From NCBI RefSeq assembly GCF_021389955.1, contig NZ_CP089980.1, positions 2,413,001-2,477,000 on the forward strand: a DNA stretch of 64,000 nucleotides, given 5' to 3'. The notes below the pieces were generated by a model that searched no databases, was not told the origin of the DNA, and saw only the letters and a list, made by a program, of their open reading frames with translations. Below are positions 44,328 through 54,157 of this stretch, piece after piece. A program made the position numbers and the translations under genes. Position 1 is the stretch's first letter, and every line of letters starts with the position of its first letter. The DNA is from Fulvivirga maritima. GTDB taxonomy: Bacteria > Bacteroidota > Bacteroidia > Cytophagales > Cyclobacteriaceae.

Positions 44328-45077
44328 ATGAAGATAGATTGCTTAGTTATAGATGATGAAAAATTGGCCCGGGATTTATTATTAGAATTTCTGGAGCCAT
44401 ACCCTGAAATAGAGGTGATAGCCGAGTGCTCTAAGGGCCAGGAGGCGGTAGAGAAAATAGATAAGCTAAAGCCTAAACTTATATTTTTGGATGTTCAAAT
44501 GCCAGGTATGAACGGTTTTGATGTGCTTGAGGCTATTACCCACAAGCCATATGTGATCTTTACCACGGCATATGATCAGTATGCGATACAGGCGTTTGAT
44601 AAAAATGCAGTTGATTATGTGTTGAAGCCTTTGGATGAGGAGCGGTTTAAGCTAGCCATAAAAAGAGCAACTGACAGAATATCAGCAGAGAAGTCAAATG
44701 TGGAAGACATATTGATGAACCTGCAAACTAATAAAAAGGAAGACGAGCAGTATAGCAGCCATCTCTTTGTGCAGAAATCTGAGAAGTTACTTAATCTGGA
44801 TGTAAATGATATTGTGCATCTTGAAGCTTCAGGTGATTATACTGTGCTTACCACTAAGAATGATCAGTATTTGAGTTCTTCCGGTATTGGTAAGTTGGAA
44901 GAAAAGCTGGATCCTAATAAGTTCATAAGAATACACCGCTCTACCATTATTAACCTTAGCTATCTGAAAGAAATAGAGAAGCACTTTAATGGAGGCTTAA
45001 TTGTGAAGATGGAGAATGGAAAGAGCTTCCCTGTAAGTAGAACTTATGCTAAGCAGATAAGGAAAAAAGTAGTCTGA
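44328..45077 (+). CDS. LytTR-family response regulator, second copy
   Basis: 249 residues. Receiver with D-D-E at 9-11, D55 in I-F-L-D-V-Q-M-P-G and the K in V-L-K-P-L. LytTR DNA-binding domain in the C-terminal half (I-V-H-L-E-A-S-G-D-Y-T, then F-I-R-I-H-R-S-T-I-I-N). It is the partner of the adjacent kinase. It resembles the regulator at 11248 in layout but has the more usual H-R-S motif, where the first has H-Q-S. Confidence 0.93.
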   Translation: MKIDCLVIDDEKLARDLLLEFLEPYPEIEVIAECSKGQEAVEKIDKLKPKLIFLDVQMPGMNGFDVLEAITHKPYVIFTTAYDQYAIQAFDKNAVDYVLKPLDEERFKLAIKRATDRISAEKSNVEDILMNLQTNKKEDEQYSSHLFVQKSEKLLNLDVNDIVHLEASGDYTVLTTKNDQYLSSSGIGKLEEKLDPNKFIRIHRSTIINLSYLKEIEKHFNGGLIVKMENGKSFPVSRTYAKQIRKKVV

Positions 45078-45623
45078 TTACTGACTACTTAGTTTATCTT
45101 TTATCAAAGTAGCCTCATCAGCAGTACTTACTTCTGGTGAGGACATATAGGTTACTATATAATCTACGATATCCTGACCCAACTCCTTTACATTGAGTTG
45201 GTCTAGATTTGCCATAATCACTTTTTTATCTTCCTTTATATTCTTGCTCATGCCCATGTAGCTGGGTATACTTCTTTGAATATAAAGTCTTAAAAAGCGT
45301 ATTTCCAAATTATCATCATCTTCAGAAACGGCTTCAGAAAGTAAAGATTCACTTTCTCTTAGGTAAGAATATTTGCTAACCGGGTTCCAGCTGTATTTGG
45401 CAATCAGGGCTTCAGAAGCTGCCAGATAGGCCTTTATCACTGGCGATTTAGAATCCATATCTTCTATGGTATCATGAAACTCCCAGCATTTGTCCAGATC
45501 AAAGTCTGAATAGAAAAGGTCTTCTCTAATAGACTTAATATCACCATCTTTAGGCTGTGCGTAGAGGTGATGCGAAGTGCACAGAAGCACTAGCGCAAGG
45601 ATGAGTGATAGGTGTTTTTTCAA
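45078..45623 (-). CDS. secreted protein of unknown function
   Basis: A 181-residue protein with a signal peptide (M-K-K-H-L-S-L-I-L-A-L-V-L-L-C-T-S ... Y-A-Q). The rest is helical and acidic, with an S-E-A-L-I-A-K-Y-S-W-N-P block reminiscent of TPR-like repeats, but no named domain. It abuts the stop of the LytTR regulator (convergent, no gap). Confidence 0.6.
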   Translation of the reverse strand: MKKHLSLILALVLLCTSHHLYAQPKDGDIKSIREDLFYSDFDLDKCWEFHDTIEDMDSKSPVIKAYLAASEALIAKYSWNPVSKYSYLRESESLLSEAVSEDDDNLEIRFLRLYIQRSIPSYMGMSKNIKEDKKVIMANLDQLNVKELGQDIVDYIVTYMSSPEVSTADEATLIKDKLSSQ

Positions 45624-45756
45624 CTTTACAAATACTTAATAATTTTTTAAAACGGCCTTCATTTTAGAAAGTTTGCAACTTTAGTGATTTTTTGATTTAC
45701 ATCATACACATTATTTTCAGTTTGTACCTCATACGGCTCCGCATGCATAAAAAAAC

Positions 45757-45786
45757 TTTGTTGTCTTGATTTATTTATTAGATTTG
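45757..45786 (+). promoter_or_regulatory. promoter of the AGCS symporter gene
   Basis: TTTG (45757-45760), 18-nt gap, TAGATTTG (45779-45786). Both elements and the spacing fit the Bacteroidota consensus, and the ATG follows 31 bp later. Confidence 0.65.
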
Positions 45787-45816
45787 CCAACCTATCCTAA
45801 ACTATAAACTTAAAGC

Positions 45817-47523
45817 ATGCAGACACTTAACGATTTTCTTGTTCTAATTGATAGCTACATAGGTAGTGCTTGGTGGTTTCCATACGCCTTATTAGGAACA
45901 GGACTTTTCTTCACTCTTTACCTTGGTTTTCCTCAAATTAGATATTTTGGCCACGCCCTTCGCATAGTTACCGGTAAGTATGACAAAGACGGTGATCAGG
46001 GAGATGCCACTCACTTTCAGGCATTAGCTACCGCACTTTCTGGTACAGTAGGTACGGGAAATATAGGAGGGGTAGCACTGGCTATTCACCTTGGCGGTCC
46101 CGGAGCTCTGTTTTGGATGCTCATCACAGCCTTCTTAGGTATGACCACCAAATTTGTAGAAGTAACACTTTCTCACAAATACCGAGAAAAGGATGAAACA
46201 GGCAGAATTGCTGGTGGACCTATGTATTATATGAAGAATGCAGAGTTTAAGATGTTCGGTAAGAAATTTCACTTAGGATGGCTCGGAGGTATATTCGCAT
46301 TCGCAACTATTCTTTCTTCTTTCGGTACAGGTAACTTACCTCAAATTAACCAGATAGCCAGTTCTATTTTTGCTTCTTTTGGATTAACACAATGGATCAC
46401 AGGAGCTGTGTTATCCGTGATTTTGGCTTTGGTAATATTGGGCGGTATTAAAAGGATTGTTAAGGTTACTGAAAAGTTAGTGCCTGGTATGGCTATACTA
46501 TATTTCTTAGGCGCATTAGCAGTTATATTCACTAACTATGAAAATATAGTGCCTTCATTTATCTCTATTTTTGAAGATGTACTTACCGGTTCTGCAGCTG
46601 CAGGAGGTTTCTTAGGGGCTAATTTTGCCTTTGCCTTTAACAGAGGTGTAAACAGAGGCCTTTTTTCTAATGAGGCTGGTCAGGGTTCTGCGCCTATTGC
46701 TCACGCCGCAGCCAAAGCGCATGAGCCTGTATCTGAAGGTATGGTAGCTATTTTAGAGCCATTTATTGATACTATTATTATCTGTACACTTACTGGTTTG
46801 GTGCTATTGTCTTCTGGCGCATGGAAAGATAAAGTTCACAATCAGTTTGAATATACAGAACTTGATATCCTCACCTCTAAGTTTGATGAAACTAAACCTG
46901 AAGATCGTAAGAAGCTTTATGACTACTTAGTGAATGATCAGGAAATGACTAAGTATACTGGTGATTTGGAGATTAAGGATGGTGAAATAATTAGTGATGT
47001 TACTTTAGTGCATTCACGTTCATTTGCTGACAATGTAGAGGTGCTTGGTGCTGATGGTCCTTACACTGGAGTATTGAAAGTAGAAGATGGAGATGTGATA
47101 GATCCGGACAGGTCTATAGCTTTCTGGGGAGAGTCGCTTGTACACAGTGCACCACTTACCGCGGAGGCCTTTAGAAGAAGCTTCTTAGGTAAATACGGAG
47201 AGTATATTGTAACCTTTGGGTTGCTCTTGTTTGCCTTCTCTACCGCTATTTCCTGGTCTTATTATGGAGATAGAGCTACTACCTTCTTATTCGGCAGTAA
47301 ATACATAGTAGTTTATAGAATATTGTATATAGTAGGGTTCTTCCTGGCGTCGTTTGCTGATACCACTATAATATGGACGCTCTCAGGTATTACCATCGCG
47401 CTCATGACATTACCTAACTTAATAGGAATATTGCTTTTGAGCAAAGAAATGAAAACTACGGTAAAAGAATACTGGGAGGACTTTAAAACAGGTTGGCCTG
47501 ATGATAAAGATTCTAAAAAATAA
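45817..47523 (+). CDS. AGCS-family sodium:amino-acid symporter with a large insertion
   Basis: A 568-residue relative of the Na+/alanine symporter. The AGCS motifs are [29 protein letters not shown] and the [15 protein letters not shown] loop. AGCS proteins are usually 440-490 residues. The extra length is one block of about 110 residues (about 337-446), hydrophilic and acidic, between two late helices. The insertion probably faces outside the membrane and has no fold I recognise. It cotransports Na+ with alanine, glycine or serine in the family. Confidence 0.9.
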   Translation: MQTLNDFLVLIDSYIGSAWWFPYALLGTGLFFTLYLGFPQIRYFGHALRIVTGKYDKDGDQGDATHFQALATALSGTVGTGNIGGVALAIHLGGPGALFWMLITAFLGMTTKFVEVTLSHKYREKDETGRIAGGPMYYMKNAEFKMFGKKFHLGWLGGIFAFATILSSFGTGNLPQINQIASSIFASFGLTQWITGAVLSVILALVILGGIKRIVKVTEKLVPGMAILYFLGALAVIFTNYENIVPSFISIFEDVLTGSAAAGGFLGANFAFAFNRGVNRGLFSNEAGQGSAPIAHAAAKAHEPVSEGMVAILEPFIDTIIICTLTGLVLLSSGAWKDKVHNQFEYTELDILTSKFDETKPEDRKKLYDYLVNDQEMTKYTGDLEIKDGEIISDVTLVHSRSFADNVEVLGADGPYTGVLKVEDGDVIDPDRSIAFWGESLVHSAPLTAEAFRRSFLGKYGEYIVTFGLLLFAFSTAISWSYYGDRATTFLFGSKYIVVYRILYIVGFFLASFADTTIIWTLSGITIALMTLPNLIGILLLSKEMKTTVKEYWEDFKTGWPDDKDSKK

Positions 47524-47526
47524 TAT

Positions 47527-48870
47527 TTAAGGCGTGGGGTTAAATTTGATTTTAACCTTCACGTTTTCCTTTTCAGAAACAGAATTGCGGCTAGCCGGTT
47601 TCCAGGCTGGCCCTTCTTTTATCAGGCGTATGGCCTCATCATCATAAGCTTTGCCTAGGCTCTTCTTTATTTCAAAATTAGATAGCTCACCATCGGCTAC
47701 TACATCGAAGGTGATCACTACATTGCCTTTTAAGCTGTCTTTTGGGTACTGAATATTTTCTTCAATATATTGTTCAAAAGCATCCATGCCGCCTTCGGGC
47801 TCTACTTTGCTATACGATTTTGCTCTTTTTGTCTTACCATAGCCAGTAACCACTACTTCAGAAAGTTGTGCTATCTCATTCTTAAGTTCTACATCTATCT
47901 CACTTTGATCATCAATGGAGATCTCCTTAGAAGTAAGACCTATAGAGCTAAAAATCAGTGATCTGGACTGAATGTTATCAGGAGAGACAATGGTATATTC
48001 TCCGTTAGTGTCTGAAATTGTGCCGGTAGAGGTGCCCGCTATAATTACATTAACACCGGCCAGTGGAGATCCATTCTCATCTTTTATGACTCCTGTGATT
48101 ACTTTAGGGAAGTTTTCTTTAGGAGTTTTATTAGGTAAGGGTTCTTTCACATCGGCGGAGGCCTTTACTAATTCATTACTTGGGATGCGTGTGCCGGTGA
48201 GCCTGCCTTGTAAGTTGGGAGTGGGAGCTATGAGGGTGTCAGCTTCAAAAGCAATTTCTGAAAGCTCAGCTTCTTCAACATCTAGCGTACTTACTTTAGG
48301 AGGTGCTGGTGTAGCTTCATCTTTTGATAATATTCTTTTTCTGGCTTTGATGGCTGGTTGAGAAGCAGCAGCAGGTGCTTGTGGCTCTATGCTTTCTTCT
48401 TCTATAGGTTCAGCGGCTAACGGCGTCTTTTGTAAGGCCAGTAAGGAATCGCTATTATCTTGTTCTGAAGTGTTTTGAGCAGGCTCTTGGTCTTCTGTTG
48501 TTTCCTTTTTTTCTAGCGAAGAATCACTGTTTTGGGCGGTGTTTTCTTGAGTAGGTACCCCTTCATATTGAAAAACGAAAGTGAGGGCAACTGCTATCAG
48601 AAGGAGAGAAGCGGCTACTTTTAGCCAGATAGGGAAGGTTTTTTTCTTGGTTTTAATGCGCGAATCTAGCTGTTGGTTAAGCGCTTGGAGGTCATTAGGC
48701 ATATTTCCATCATACTGCTCAAAGCCTTCCATAGCTTCGGCTTCAAAGTCATTATTGAGCATAAGTTTTTCCACCCTGTTTCTTTCCATATGAGAAAGCT
48801 CATCATTGAGGTATTTCTCCATGAGTTCAGGGGTGAGTAAATCTTCAGTATGGTGATTATTATCTTTCAC
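47527..48870 (-). CDS. anti-sigma factor fused to CarboxypepD_reg and TonB C-terminal domains
   Basis: 447 residues in four parts. A cytosolic anti-sigma-like N terminus (about 1-80) is followed by one membrane helix (about 82-101), a long disordered periplasmic linker, and a CarboxypepD_reg fold (about 252-335: V-I-T-G-V-I-K-D-E-N-G-S-P-L-A-G-V-N-V-I-I). The last part is a TonB C-terminal domain (about 360-445: N-I-Q-Y-P-K-D-S-L-K-G-N-V-V-I-T-F-D-V). It overlaps the start of the sigma-factor gene by 11 bp. It may sense an envelope signal and release the sigma factor; whether it also energises a receptor is unknown. Confidence 0.83.
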   Translation of the reverse strand: MKDNNHHTEDLLTPELMEKYLNDELSHMERNRVEKLMLNNDFEAEAMEGFEQYDGNMPNDLQALNQQLDSRIKTKKKTFPIWLKVAASLLLIAVALTFVFQYEGVPTQENTAQNSDSSLEKKETTEDQEPAQNTSEQDNSDSLLALQKTPLAAEPIEEESIEPQAPAAASQPAIKARKRILSKDEATPAPPKVSTLDVEEAELSEIAFEADTLIAPTPNLQGRLTGTRIPSNELVKASADVKEPLPNKTPKENFPKVITGVIKDENGSPLAGVNVIIAGTSTGTISDTNGEYTIVSPDNIQSRSLIFSSIGLTSKEISIDDQSEIDVELKNEIAQLSEVVVTGYGKTKRAKSYSKVEPEGGMDAFEQYIEENIQYPKDSLKGNVVITFDVVADGELSNFEIKKSLGKAYDDEAIRLIKEGPAWKPASRNSVSEKENVKVKIKFNPTP

Positions 48871-49435
48871 TATTCTTCTCCATGCATATTTTTAAATTCC
48901 TTTTACCGTTTTGAATATAGCTTTTTACCTTTTTTAAATCATAGGCTGTGGCTACTTCTACTTCTTTATATGATTTGTTTTCAAGATAAAACAATTCTAT
49001 ACACCTTTTCTGTTCATTTTGAAGTTCTTCTATACATTTTTCTAATTCCTGAAGATTATCCTCCAAAAGGGGCTCATCATTATGATGCACCATTAGGTCA
49101 GATTCCACATGAGTGGTGTCAATATCTTTGTTAGTTTGTTGATTTTTATATTTAGCAGACCTAAGCTGCATTAAACAGTGATTTTTGGTAAGCACATAAA
49201 GCCAGCTTTTAAAATTATCCACTTCCTGAGTTTGTAATTTCTCCACCAGCTTCTCGAAGATCTGCATAACCGCATCCTGACTTTCTTCTCTGTTTTTGAA
49301 ATACTTAAGGCAGACACCATATACCAGATGCATATATTTTTTAAATAGCACGCCAAGAACCTGCATATCTCCTGAGTTTTTATACTCGAGAATAAGCGGA
49401 GCATCTTCATGTATGTCGGCTATTTGTTTTGGCAT
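48860..49435 (-). CDS. ECF-type RNA polymerase sigma factor (anti-sigma-TonB partner)
   Basis: 191 residues with region 2 (about 25-95: Y-M-H-L-V-Y-G-V-C-L-K-Y-F-K-N-R-E-E-S-Q-D-A-V-M-Q-I-F, then F-K-S-W-L-Y-V-L-T-K-N-H-C) and region 4 (about 125-180: E-Q-K-R-C-I-E-L-F-Y-L-E-N-K-S-Y-K-E-V). It directs RNA polymerase to its own promoters. Its gene overlaps the anti-sigma gene. A divergent gene for a vWA protein starts 103 bp away and may be part of its regulon. Confidence 0.92.
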   Translation of the reverse strand: MPKQIADIHEDAPLILEYKNSGDMQVLGVLFKKYMHLVYGVCLKYFKNREESQDAVMQIFEKLVEKLQTQEVDNFKSWLYVLTKNHCLMQLRSAKYKNQQTNKDIDTTHVESDLMVHHNDEPLLEDNLQELEKCIEELQNEQKRCIELFYLENKSYKEVEVATAYDLKKVKSYIQNGKRNLKICMEKNSER

Positions 49436-49537
49436 GTATTTGATCTTGCAGCTTTAAACTTAAAAAAAATCATTGGCATTTATGGAAAATTTTATGGCGC
49501 TGCATCCTAGGAGTAAGTTTCATTTAAATGTAGAGTC

Positions 49538-51367
49538 ATGAAGAATATTATTATTGTTTGTTTATTGCTGATGAGCAGTATGCTTTACGGGCAGAAAAAA
49601 GTAACCGGAGAGGTGATAGATGCTAATGATGGTAGCCCTATGCCTGGTGTAAGTGTAATAATTAAGGGTAATACAGTTGGAGTTTACACAGATGTAGCCG
49701 GAAGATATGAGATAGAAGTGAACTCAGAAAACGAGCTTGTATTTTCTTTTGTGGGATATAAAACTAAAGAAGTGCAGGTAGGAACCAAGTCAGTAATTAA
49801 TGTGGCTTTAGAAACCGATGAAGCTGAGTTAGAAGAAGTGATTGTTGCCGGTTATAGTCAGAAGAGCAAAGGGGTGACCAGGGCAATTAGCGGTGTGTTT
49901 AAAAGAAGGTCTCCAGCTCCTGCTTATGAGCCACAGCCTGTTGAATATAATACTGAAGGGTACAGTGCAATAGAAGAAAATGTATTTAAAGACGCATTTA
50001 AAAATCCATTATCTACTTTTAGTATTGATGTAGATGCGGCATCTTATAGTAATGTGCGTCGGTTTTTAAGTAATGGGCAGATGCCACCTAAAGACGCAGT
50101 GAGGGTTGAAGAGATGATAAATTACTTCAATTATGATTATACCGAGCCTACAGGAGATGATCCTTTTTCTATAAACGCAGAAATATCTTCGGCGCCATGG
50201 AATGACAAGCATAAGCTAGTTCATATTGGCTTGCAAGGGAAGAATATACCGGTAGATGATTTGCCGGCCGTCAATCTCGTGTTTTTAGTAGATGTTTCTG
50301 GTTCTATGAGTAGTGCTAATAAATTGCCTTTACTTAAATCATCTTTTAAAATGTTAACGCAGCAATTGCGCCCTCAGGATAGGGTAGCTATTGTAGTGTA
50401 TGCTGGTGCTGCAGGCGTGGTACTTCCTTCTACTGCCGGTGATCAGAAAGATAAAATATTGAAAGCTCTTGATGGCTTGGAGTCAGGAGGTTCCACAGCG
50501 GGTGGTGAAGGTATAAAACTGGCCTACAAAGTGGCAAAAGAGAATTTTATTGAAGATGGCAATAATAGGGTGATTTTAGCTACCGATGGCGATTTTAATG
50601 TGGGGGAATCTAGTGATGCTCAGATGCAGCGCCTGATAGAAGAAAAGCGAGAGGATGGTATTTTCTTAACAGCACTAGGCTTTGGAATGGGCAATTATAA
50701 AGATTCCAAAATGGAGACTTTGGCGGATAAGGGCAATGGTAATTATGCTTACATTGATAATATACTAGAAGCAAAAAAAGTACTGGTAAGCGAGTTTGGT
50801 GGTACACTATTTACCATAGCCAAAGATGTGAAAATACAGGTGGAGTTTAACCCCGCAAAAGTAAAAGCATATAGATTAATTGGCTATGAAAATAGGCAGC
50901 TTAATGATGAAGATTTTAATGACGATAAAAAAGATGCAGGTGAGCTTGGTGCGGGACATACGGTTACAGCCCTATATGAAGTTATTCCGGCGGGAGTTAA
51001 TAGCGAATTCTCTCCTATTGATGATCTAAAGTATCAGAAAAATGAATTATCTCAAAGTGCTGAAAGTTCTGATGAATTACTAACGGTAAAGCTGAGATAC
51101 AAAGAGCCAAAGGGAAGCAAAAGTAAACTGATATCCACTGCCTTGAAAGATGAACAAATGAAATTAGAGGATACTTCTGATAATTTTAGATGGTCTGCGG
51201 CTATAGCTGGTTTCGGTATGTTGCTAAGAGAATCTGAATATGCTAATGATTTGAATTATCAGGAAGTTTTAGATATGGCCAAGTCAGCCAAAGGAAATGA
51301 TGAAGAGGGCTACAGAACAGAGTTTATTCATTTGCTGAAAAGCTGTATGCTAATGGCTAGAAAGTGA
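49538..51367 (+). CDS. vWA-domain protein with CarboxypepD_reg N terminus (YfbK-like)
   Basis: A 609-residue protein. A signal peptide (about 1-18) is followed by a CarboxypepD_reg domain (about 20-100) and a conserved N-Y-F-N-Y-D-Y segment before the vWA domain (about 240-415). The metal-ion-dependent adhesion site is intact (D-V-S-G-S-M-S). A DUF3520-like C terminus follows (K-L-R-Y-K-E-P-K-G-S). Proteins of this type are common beside sigma/anti-sigma genes in Bacteroidota; their job is unclear, probably binding at the outer membrane. It lies divergent to the sigma gene and ends in a good terminator. Confidence 0.88.
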   Translation: MKNIIIVCLLLMSSMLYGQKKVTGEVIDANDGSPMPGVSVIIKGNTVGVYTDVAGRYEIEVNSENELVFSFVGYKTKEVQVGTKSVINVALETDEAELEEVIVAGYSQKSKGVTRAISGVFKRRSPAPAYEPQPVEYNTEGYSAIEENVFKDAFKNPLSTFSIDVDAASYSNVRRFLSNGQMPPKDAVRVEEMINYFNYDYTEPTGDDPFSINAEISSAPWNDKHKLVHIGLQGKNIPVDDLPAVNLVFLVDVSGSMSSANKLPLLKSSFKMLTQQLRPQDRVAIVVYAGAAGVVLPSTAGDQKDKILKALDGLESGGSTAGGEGIKLAYKVAKENFIEDGNNRVILATDGDFNVGESSDAQMQRLIEEKREDGIFLTALGFGMGNYKDSKMETLADKGNGNYAYIDNILEAKKVLVSEFGGTLFTIAKDVKIQVEFNPAKVKAYRLIGYENRQLNDEDFNDDKKDAGELGAGHTVTALYEVIPAGVNSEFSPIDDLKYQKNELSQSAESSDELLTVKLRYKEPKGSKSKLISTALKDEQMKLEDTSDNFRWSAAIAGFGMLLRESEYANDLNYQEVLDMAKSAKGNDEEGYRTEFIHLLKSCMLMARK

Positions 51368-51374
51368 TATAAAA

Positions 51375-51405
51375 AAAGAGCATCTGACCGCTAGATGCTC
51401 TTTTT
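51375..51405 (+). terminator. intrinsic terminator of the vWA gene
   Basis: GAGCATCT (51378-51385) and AGATGCTC (51393-51400) pair perfectly around a 7-nt loop, followed by TTTTT and preceded by an A-run that extends the stem. Confidence 0.92.
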
Positions 51406-51727
51406 AGTTACCTAAATAAACTAATTTGAGTTTTTTGACCTATTGCTGTAGCAATTTTGAGTTTTTTGACCTTGTTGTTGTGTTGATTCATCTTATACTA
51501 AGAGTGTGCCAAAAATTGAAAATCTGCTTTAGATGACACTAAGGGCTTTTAGCCTGATTGTATAGTCGAGTTTTGTTCAAATATGAACACTTAGGTGACC
51601 GGAATTATCTGATGAAATTTAAGGTGGTAAAATCAGTTAAGGGATTGTTAATAATTGGATTAATCCGTAGTTAATTGTAATTTGTAAGCATATTTTTAAA
51701 GAAATCCTAAAACCTTACCTATTCTTA
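51406..51727. other. intergenic DNA with a short direct repeat
   Basis: No gene seen in about 320 bp. TTTGAGTTTTTTGACCT occurs twice, at 51425-51441 and 51456-51472, with a 31-bp period (three turns of the helix), so it could be a paired protein site or chance. The right half leads to the glycosyltransferase gene. Confidence 0.4.
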
Positions 51728-53239
51728 ATGACTGCCAATTTTATTGCACATGCTCATGTGTTTAACAAGCGGTTTATCAGTGGCATCGCTCTGCTTTTAT
51801 TCTCTATTTTGCTAATAAGTTTATACCATAGATATATTCAACAAGATGAACCTTGGTTTGGAGAGCAAGCCTATTGGTTGCTAAAGGAGGGTCAGGTTAA
51901 GCTTAAGAGTATGCCTGGCATGTTTAATTGGGATTCGCATATGCTAATCTATCATAAGTTATTTGTGTGGATTGGAGCTGTTATAATCTCTGTGTTTGGG
52001 TGGTCTCTGTACCTGTTTAAAACATTTATATTTCTTAGCTTTATAGGAACCCTGTATTTTGTGAGGAGATATTTGCTTAAGGTTGAGAACGGAGCAAGTT
52101 TATTGTTTTGGTATACCATTCTGGTTTTAATTACCATCCCTGAATTGATTCATAGAAGCTTTATGTTTCGGCCTGAGGTGCTGATCATGTTCTTTGGTTT
52201 TTTATCATTTTACTTTACTAGTGTGGGATTGAAAAGTGAAAAAACATATGCTATAATCTTGTCAGGGTTATTTGCCGGACTAGCTTTTCTCACGCACCTC
52301 AATGCCTTACTTTTTCCTGTAGTCGGCTTTTTATTCTTGCTTTTTAATAAGGAATGGAAGGCACTTATTTATTATTCTATTGTTTGCTTTGGCGTGTGTT
52401 TGTTTTACACCCATGAGTTATGGAATGAGGCTAATATAGAAACCTTTCTTTATCAGTTAAAACATTGGCCTACCCATCAGGAAACTTTTGGTGAGAAGGT
52501 TGATGGAGGCATTTTTATGGCTGTTTGGAATAATATTCTTCGCGTATTAAATGAACATAAACGATATTTTTGGGATCAGGATGTATGGGGCATTAGTGCG
52601 CTGTTCCTTTTAACATTGATAGCCCAATTTAAATACCTATGGAATAATTATAAAAGCCTCACTATTTATACGCTTTTGCTGATGTTTTTTCTGGCAGTAC
52701 TTAGCAGTAGTCATGGAGCCAGATATCTGGTATATTTAATGCCCTTTATGTCTATTATTATAGGTTTGGGTGTTTATAGAGTAATGGCAAATGTCGGATT
52801 TAAGCTTTTAAAAGGAGTTTATGGCTTATTGTTTTTAGCACAATTCATTTTTGTAGGTATAACCTATAATTCCATTTTTAAAAAGAACTATGATCATGTA
52901 GAGGAACATGAAAAGTATCTGTCTAAGGTGGAGAAAGGTGCTCGTGTATTAGGCCCATGGGAGTTTATCTATAATGAAATAGACCAATACCATATTTTTT
53001 CATTTAAAACTTATGAGTACATCGAAGATCGAGAGCAAATAGAGCTTACTCAGCAGCAACTTTTAGAAAAGGCGGCATTAGATTTTAAAATGGATTACAT
53101 CATTTTAAATGAAGAGAGGAAGAATAGTAAAGAATTCCCTTGGTTTAAAAACTGGGAAATTGTTCCTAATTCATATTATAAGGAAGTATTTAGAGATGAG
53201 AAGTATTTGATTCTGAGGAGACAGAACTCATCGGGATAA
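51728..53239 (+). CDS. GT39-like membrane glycosyltransferase
   Basis: A 503-residue GT-C-fold protein with about 11 transmembrane helices. The first outer loop carries D-E-P-W-F-G-E-Q-A-Y-W-L-L (about 38-50), the acidic pair typical of PMT/ArnT-like enzymes that use lipid-phosphate sugars. A C-terminal soluble part (about 400-503) follows. It likely transfers a sugar from an undecaprenyl carrier to a glycan, lipid or protein in the periplasm; acceptor unknown. Its last 12 bp overlap the convergent WaaY-like gene. Confidence 0.82.
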   Translation: MTANFIAHAHVFNKRFISGIALLLFSILLISLYHRYIQQDEPWFGEQAYWLLKEGQVKLKSMPGMFNWDSHMLIYHKLFVWIGAVIISVFGWSLYLFKTFIFLSFIGTLYFVRRYLLKVENGASLLFWYTILVLITIPELIHRSFMFRPEVLIMFFGFLSFYFTSVGLKSEKTYAIILSGLFAGLAFLTHLNALLFPVVGFLFLLFNKEWKALIYYSIVCFGVCLFYTHELWNEANIETFLYQLKHWPTHQETFGEKVDGGIFMAVWNNILRVLNEHKRYFWDQDVWGISALFLLTLIAQFKYLWNNYKSLTIYTLLLMFFLAVLSSSHGARYLVYLMPFMSIIIGLGVYRVMANVGFKLLKGVYGLLFLAQFIFVGITYNSIFKKNYDHVEEHEKYLSKVEKGARVLGPWEFIYNEIDQYHIFSFKTYEYIEDREQIELTQQQLLEKAALDFKMDYIILNEERKNSKEFPWFKNWEIVPNSYYKEVFRDEKYLILRRQNSSG

Positions 53240-53953
53240 ACCGATGAGCTTTTTCAATTTTCTCCTATTACGCACAAACTTCCTTTCATAAATGTCATAG
53301 TAATAGGCTAATTTATAAAGCCACCAATCATTAATAGCTCCGAAATATTTTTCTATACCAGGAGCACTTTTTCTTAAATAAGCAAATTCATAGGCCTTTG
53401 AAAAGTTAAACAGACCGGCAGGTTTAGGATTACTGTCAATTACATATACTTCATCCTCTTCTGCTTCATAGAGGAAGTTTCGTATTTGAGAGTCTCCATG
53501 TAAATAGCCTTTGTTATGTATTTGCTGGAGCTTATCTATTACACGCGGGTATAGCGGTTCATTATCCAAGCAAGGCTGGCCGTCTAGATATTCATAAAGT
53601 AACCAGGAATCTACTACCATTCCTTTTTGCCTTTTTTCAGCGGCCATAACGGGCTTGGTAGAGGGTATTCCTATTTTTTGATAGGTGAGCATTCCTTTAA
53701 TATTCTTAAACGCTTCTCCATCTCTAAAAAGGGTGGTAAACCTAATCCACTTCTTTTTATTTTTCTCACGTGGTATCTTCAATACATATTTTTGATCACC
53801 TATTTTAACTACCCGAACCTTGCTCCTGTGGTTCTTTTTTAAGGTGCCTCTTTTTTTATATCTCTTTTTTTGTATCTCCTTGAATAAGTGTAAATCCTCG
53901 GGCTGACAGAGTATATTCCACTTTTTTTTCTTGTGCACATCCATGAAATACAA
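53228..53953 (-). CDS. WaaY/RfaY-like LPS core kinase
   Basis: A 241-residue kinase of the RIO/WaaP superfamily: K-Y-V-L-K-I-P-R-E (the ATP lysine about 58), L-L-Y-E-Y-L-D-G-Q-P hinge, catalytic H-G-D-S-Q-I-R-N-F-L (about 149-158) and the metal-binding D in V-I-D-S-N-P. E. coli WaaY phosphorylates heptose II of the LPS core. This protein is close in length and motif spacing. A heptose-7-phosphate kinase gene (40581) supports heptose in the core of this organism. It is convergent with the GT39-like gene. Confidence 0.8.
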   Translation of the reverse strand: MYFMDVHKKKKWNILCQPEDLHLFKEIQKKRYKKRGTLKKNHRSKVRVVKIGDQKYVLKIPREKNKKKWIRFTTLFRDGEAFKNIKGMLTYQKIGIPSTKPVMAAEKRQKGMVVDSWLLYEYLDGQPCLDNEPLYPRVIDKLQQIHNKGYLHGDSQIRNFLYEAEEDEVYVIDSNPKPAGLFNFSKAYEFAYLRKSAPGIEKYFGAINDWWLYKLAYYYDIYERKFVRNRRKLKKLIGLSR

Positions 53954-54157
53954 AATTACACTATAAAATTTATTTCCTTTTGATAAGACTTATTTTAACC
54001 AATCTATTAAATTGTTGTTTATAAAATAACTGTTCGAAAAAGCGGGAAATACGGAGGTGTAAATAAAATAAGTGCAAATAATAGCACCTATGCCTTTGGT
54101 TTTTCGTAGAGTAAGTTATTAAAGCTAGATAAGCTATTAATTAAAATGTATAATTAT

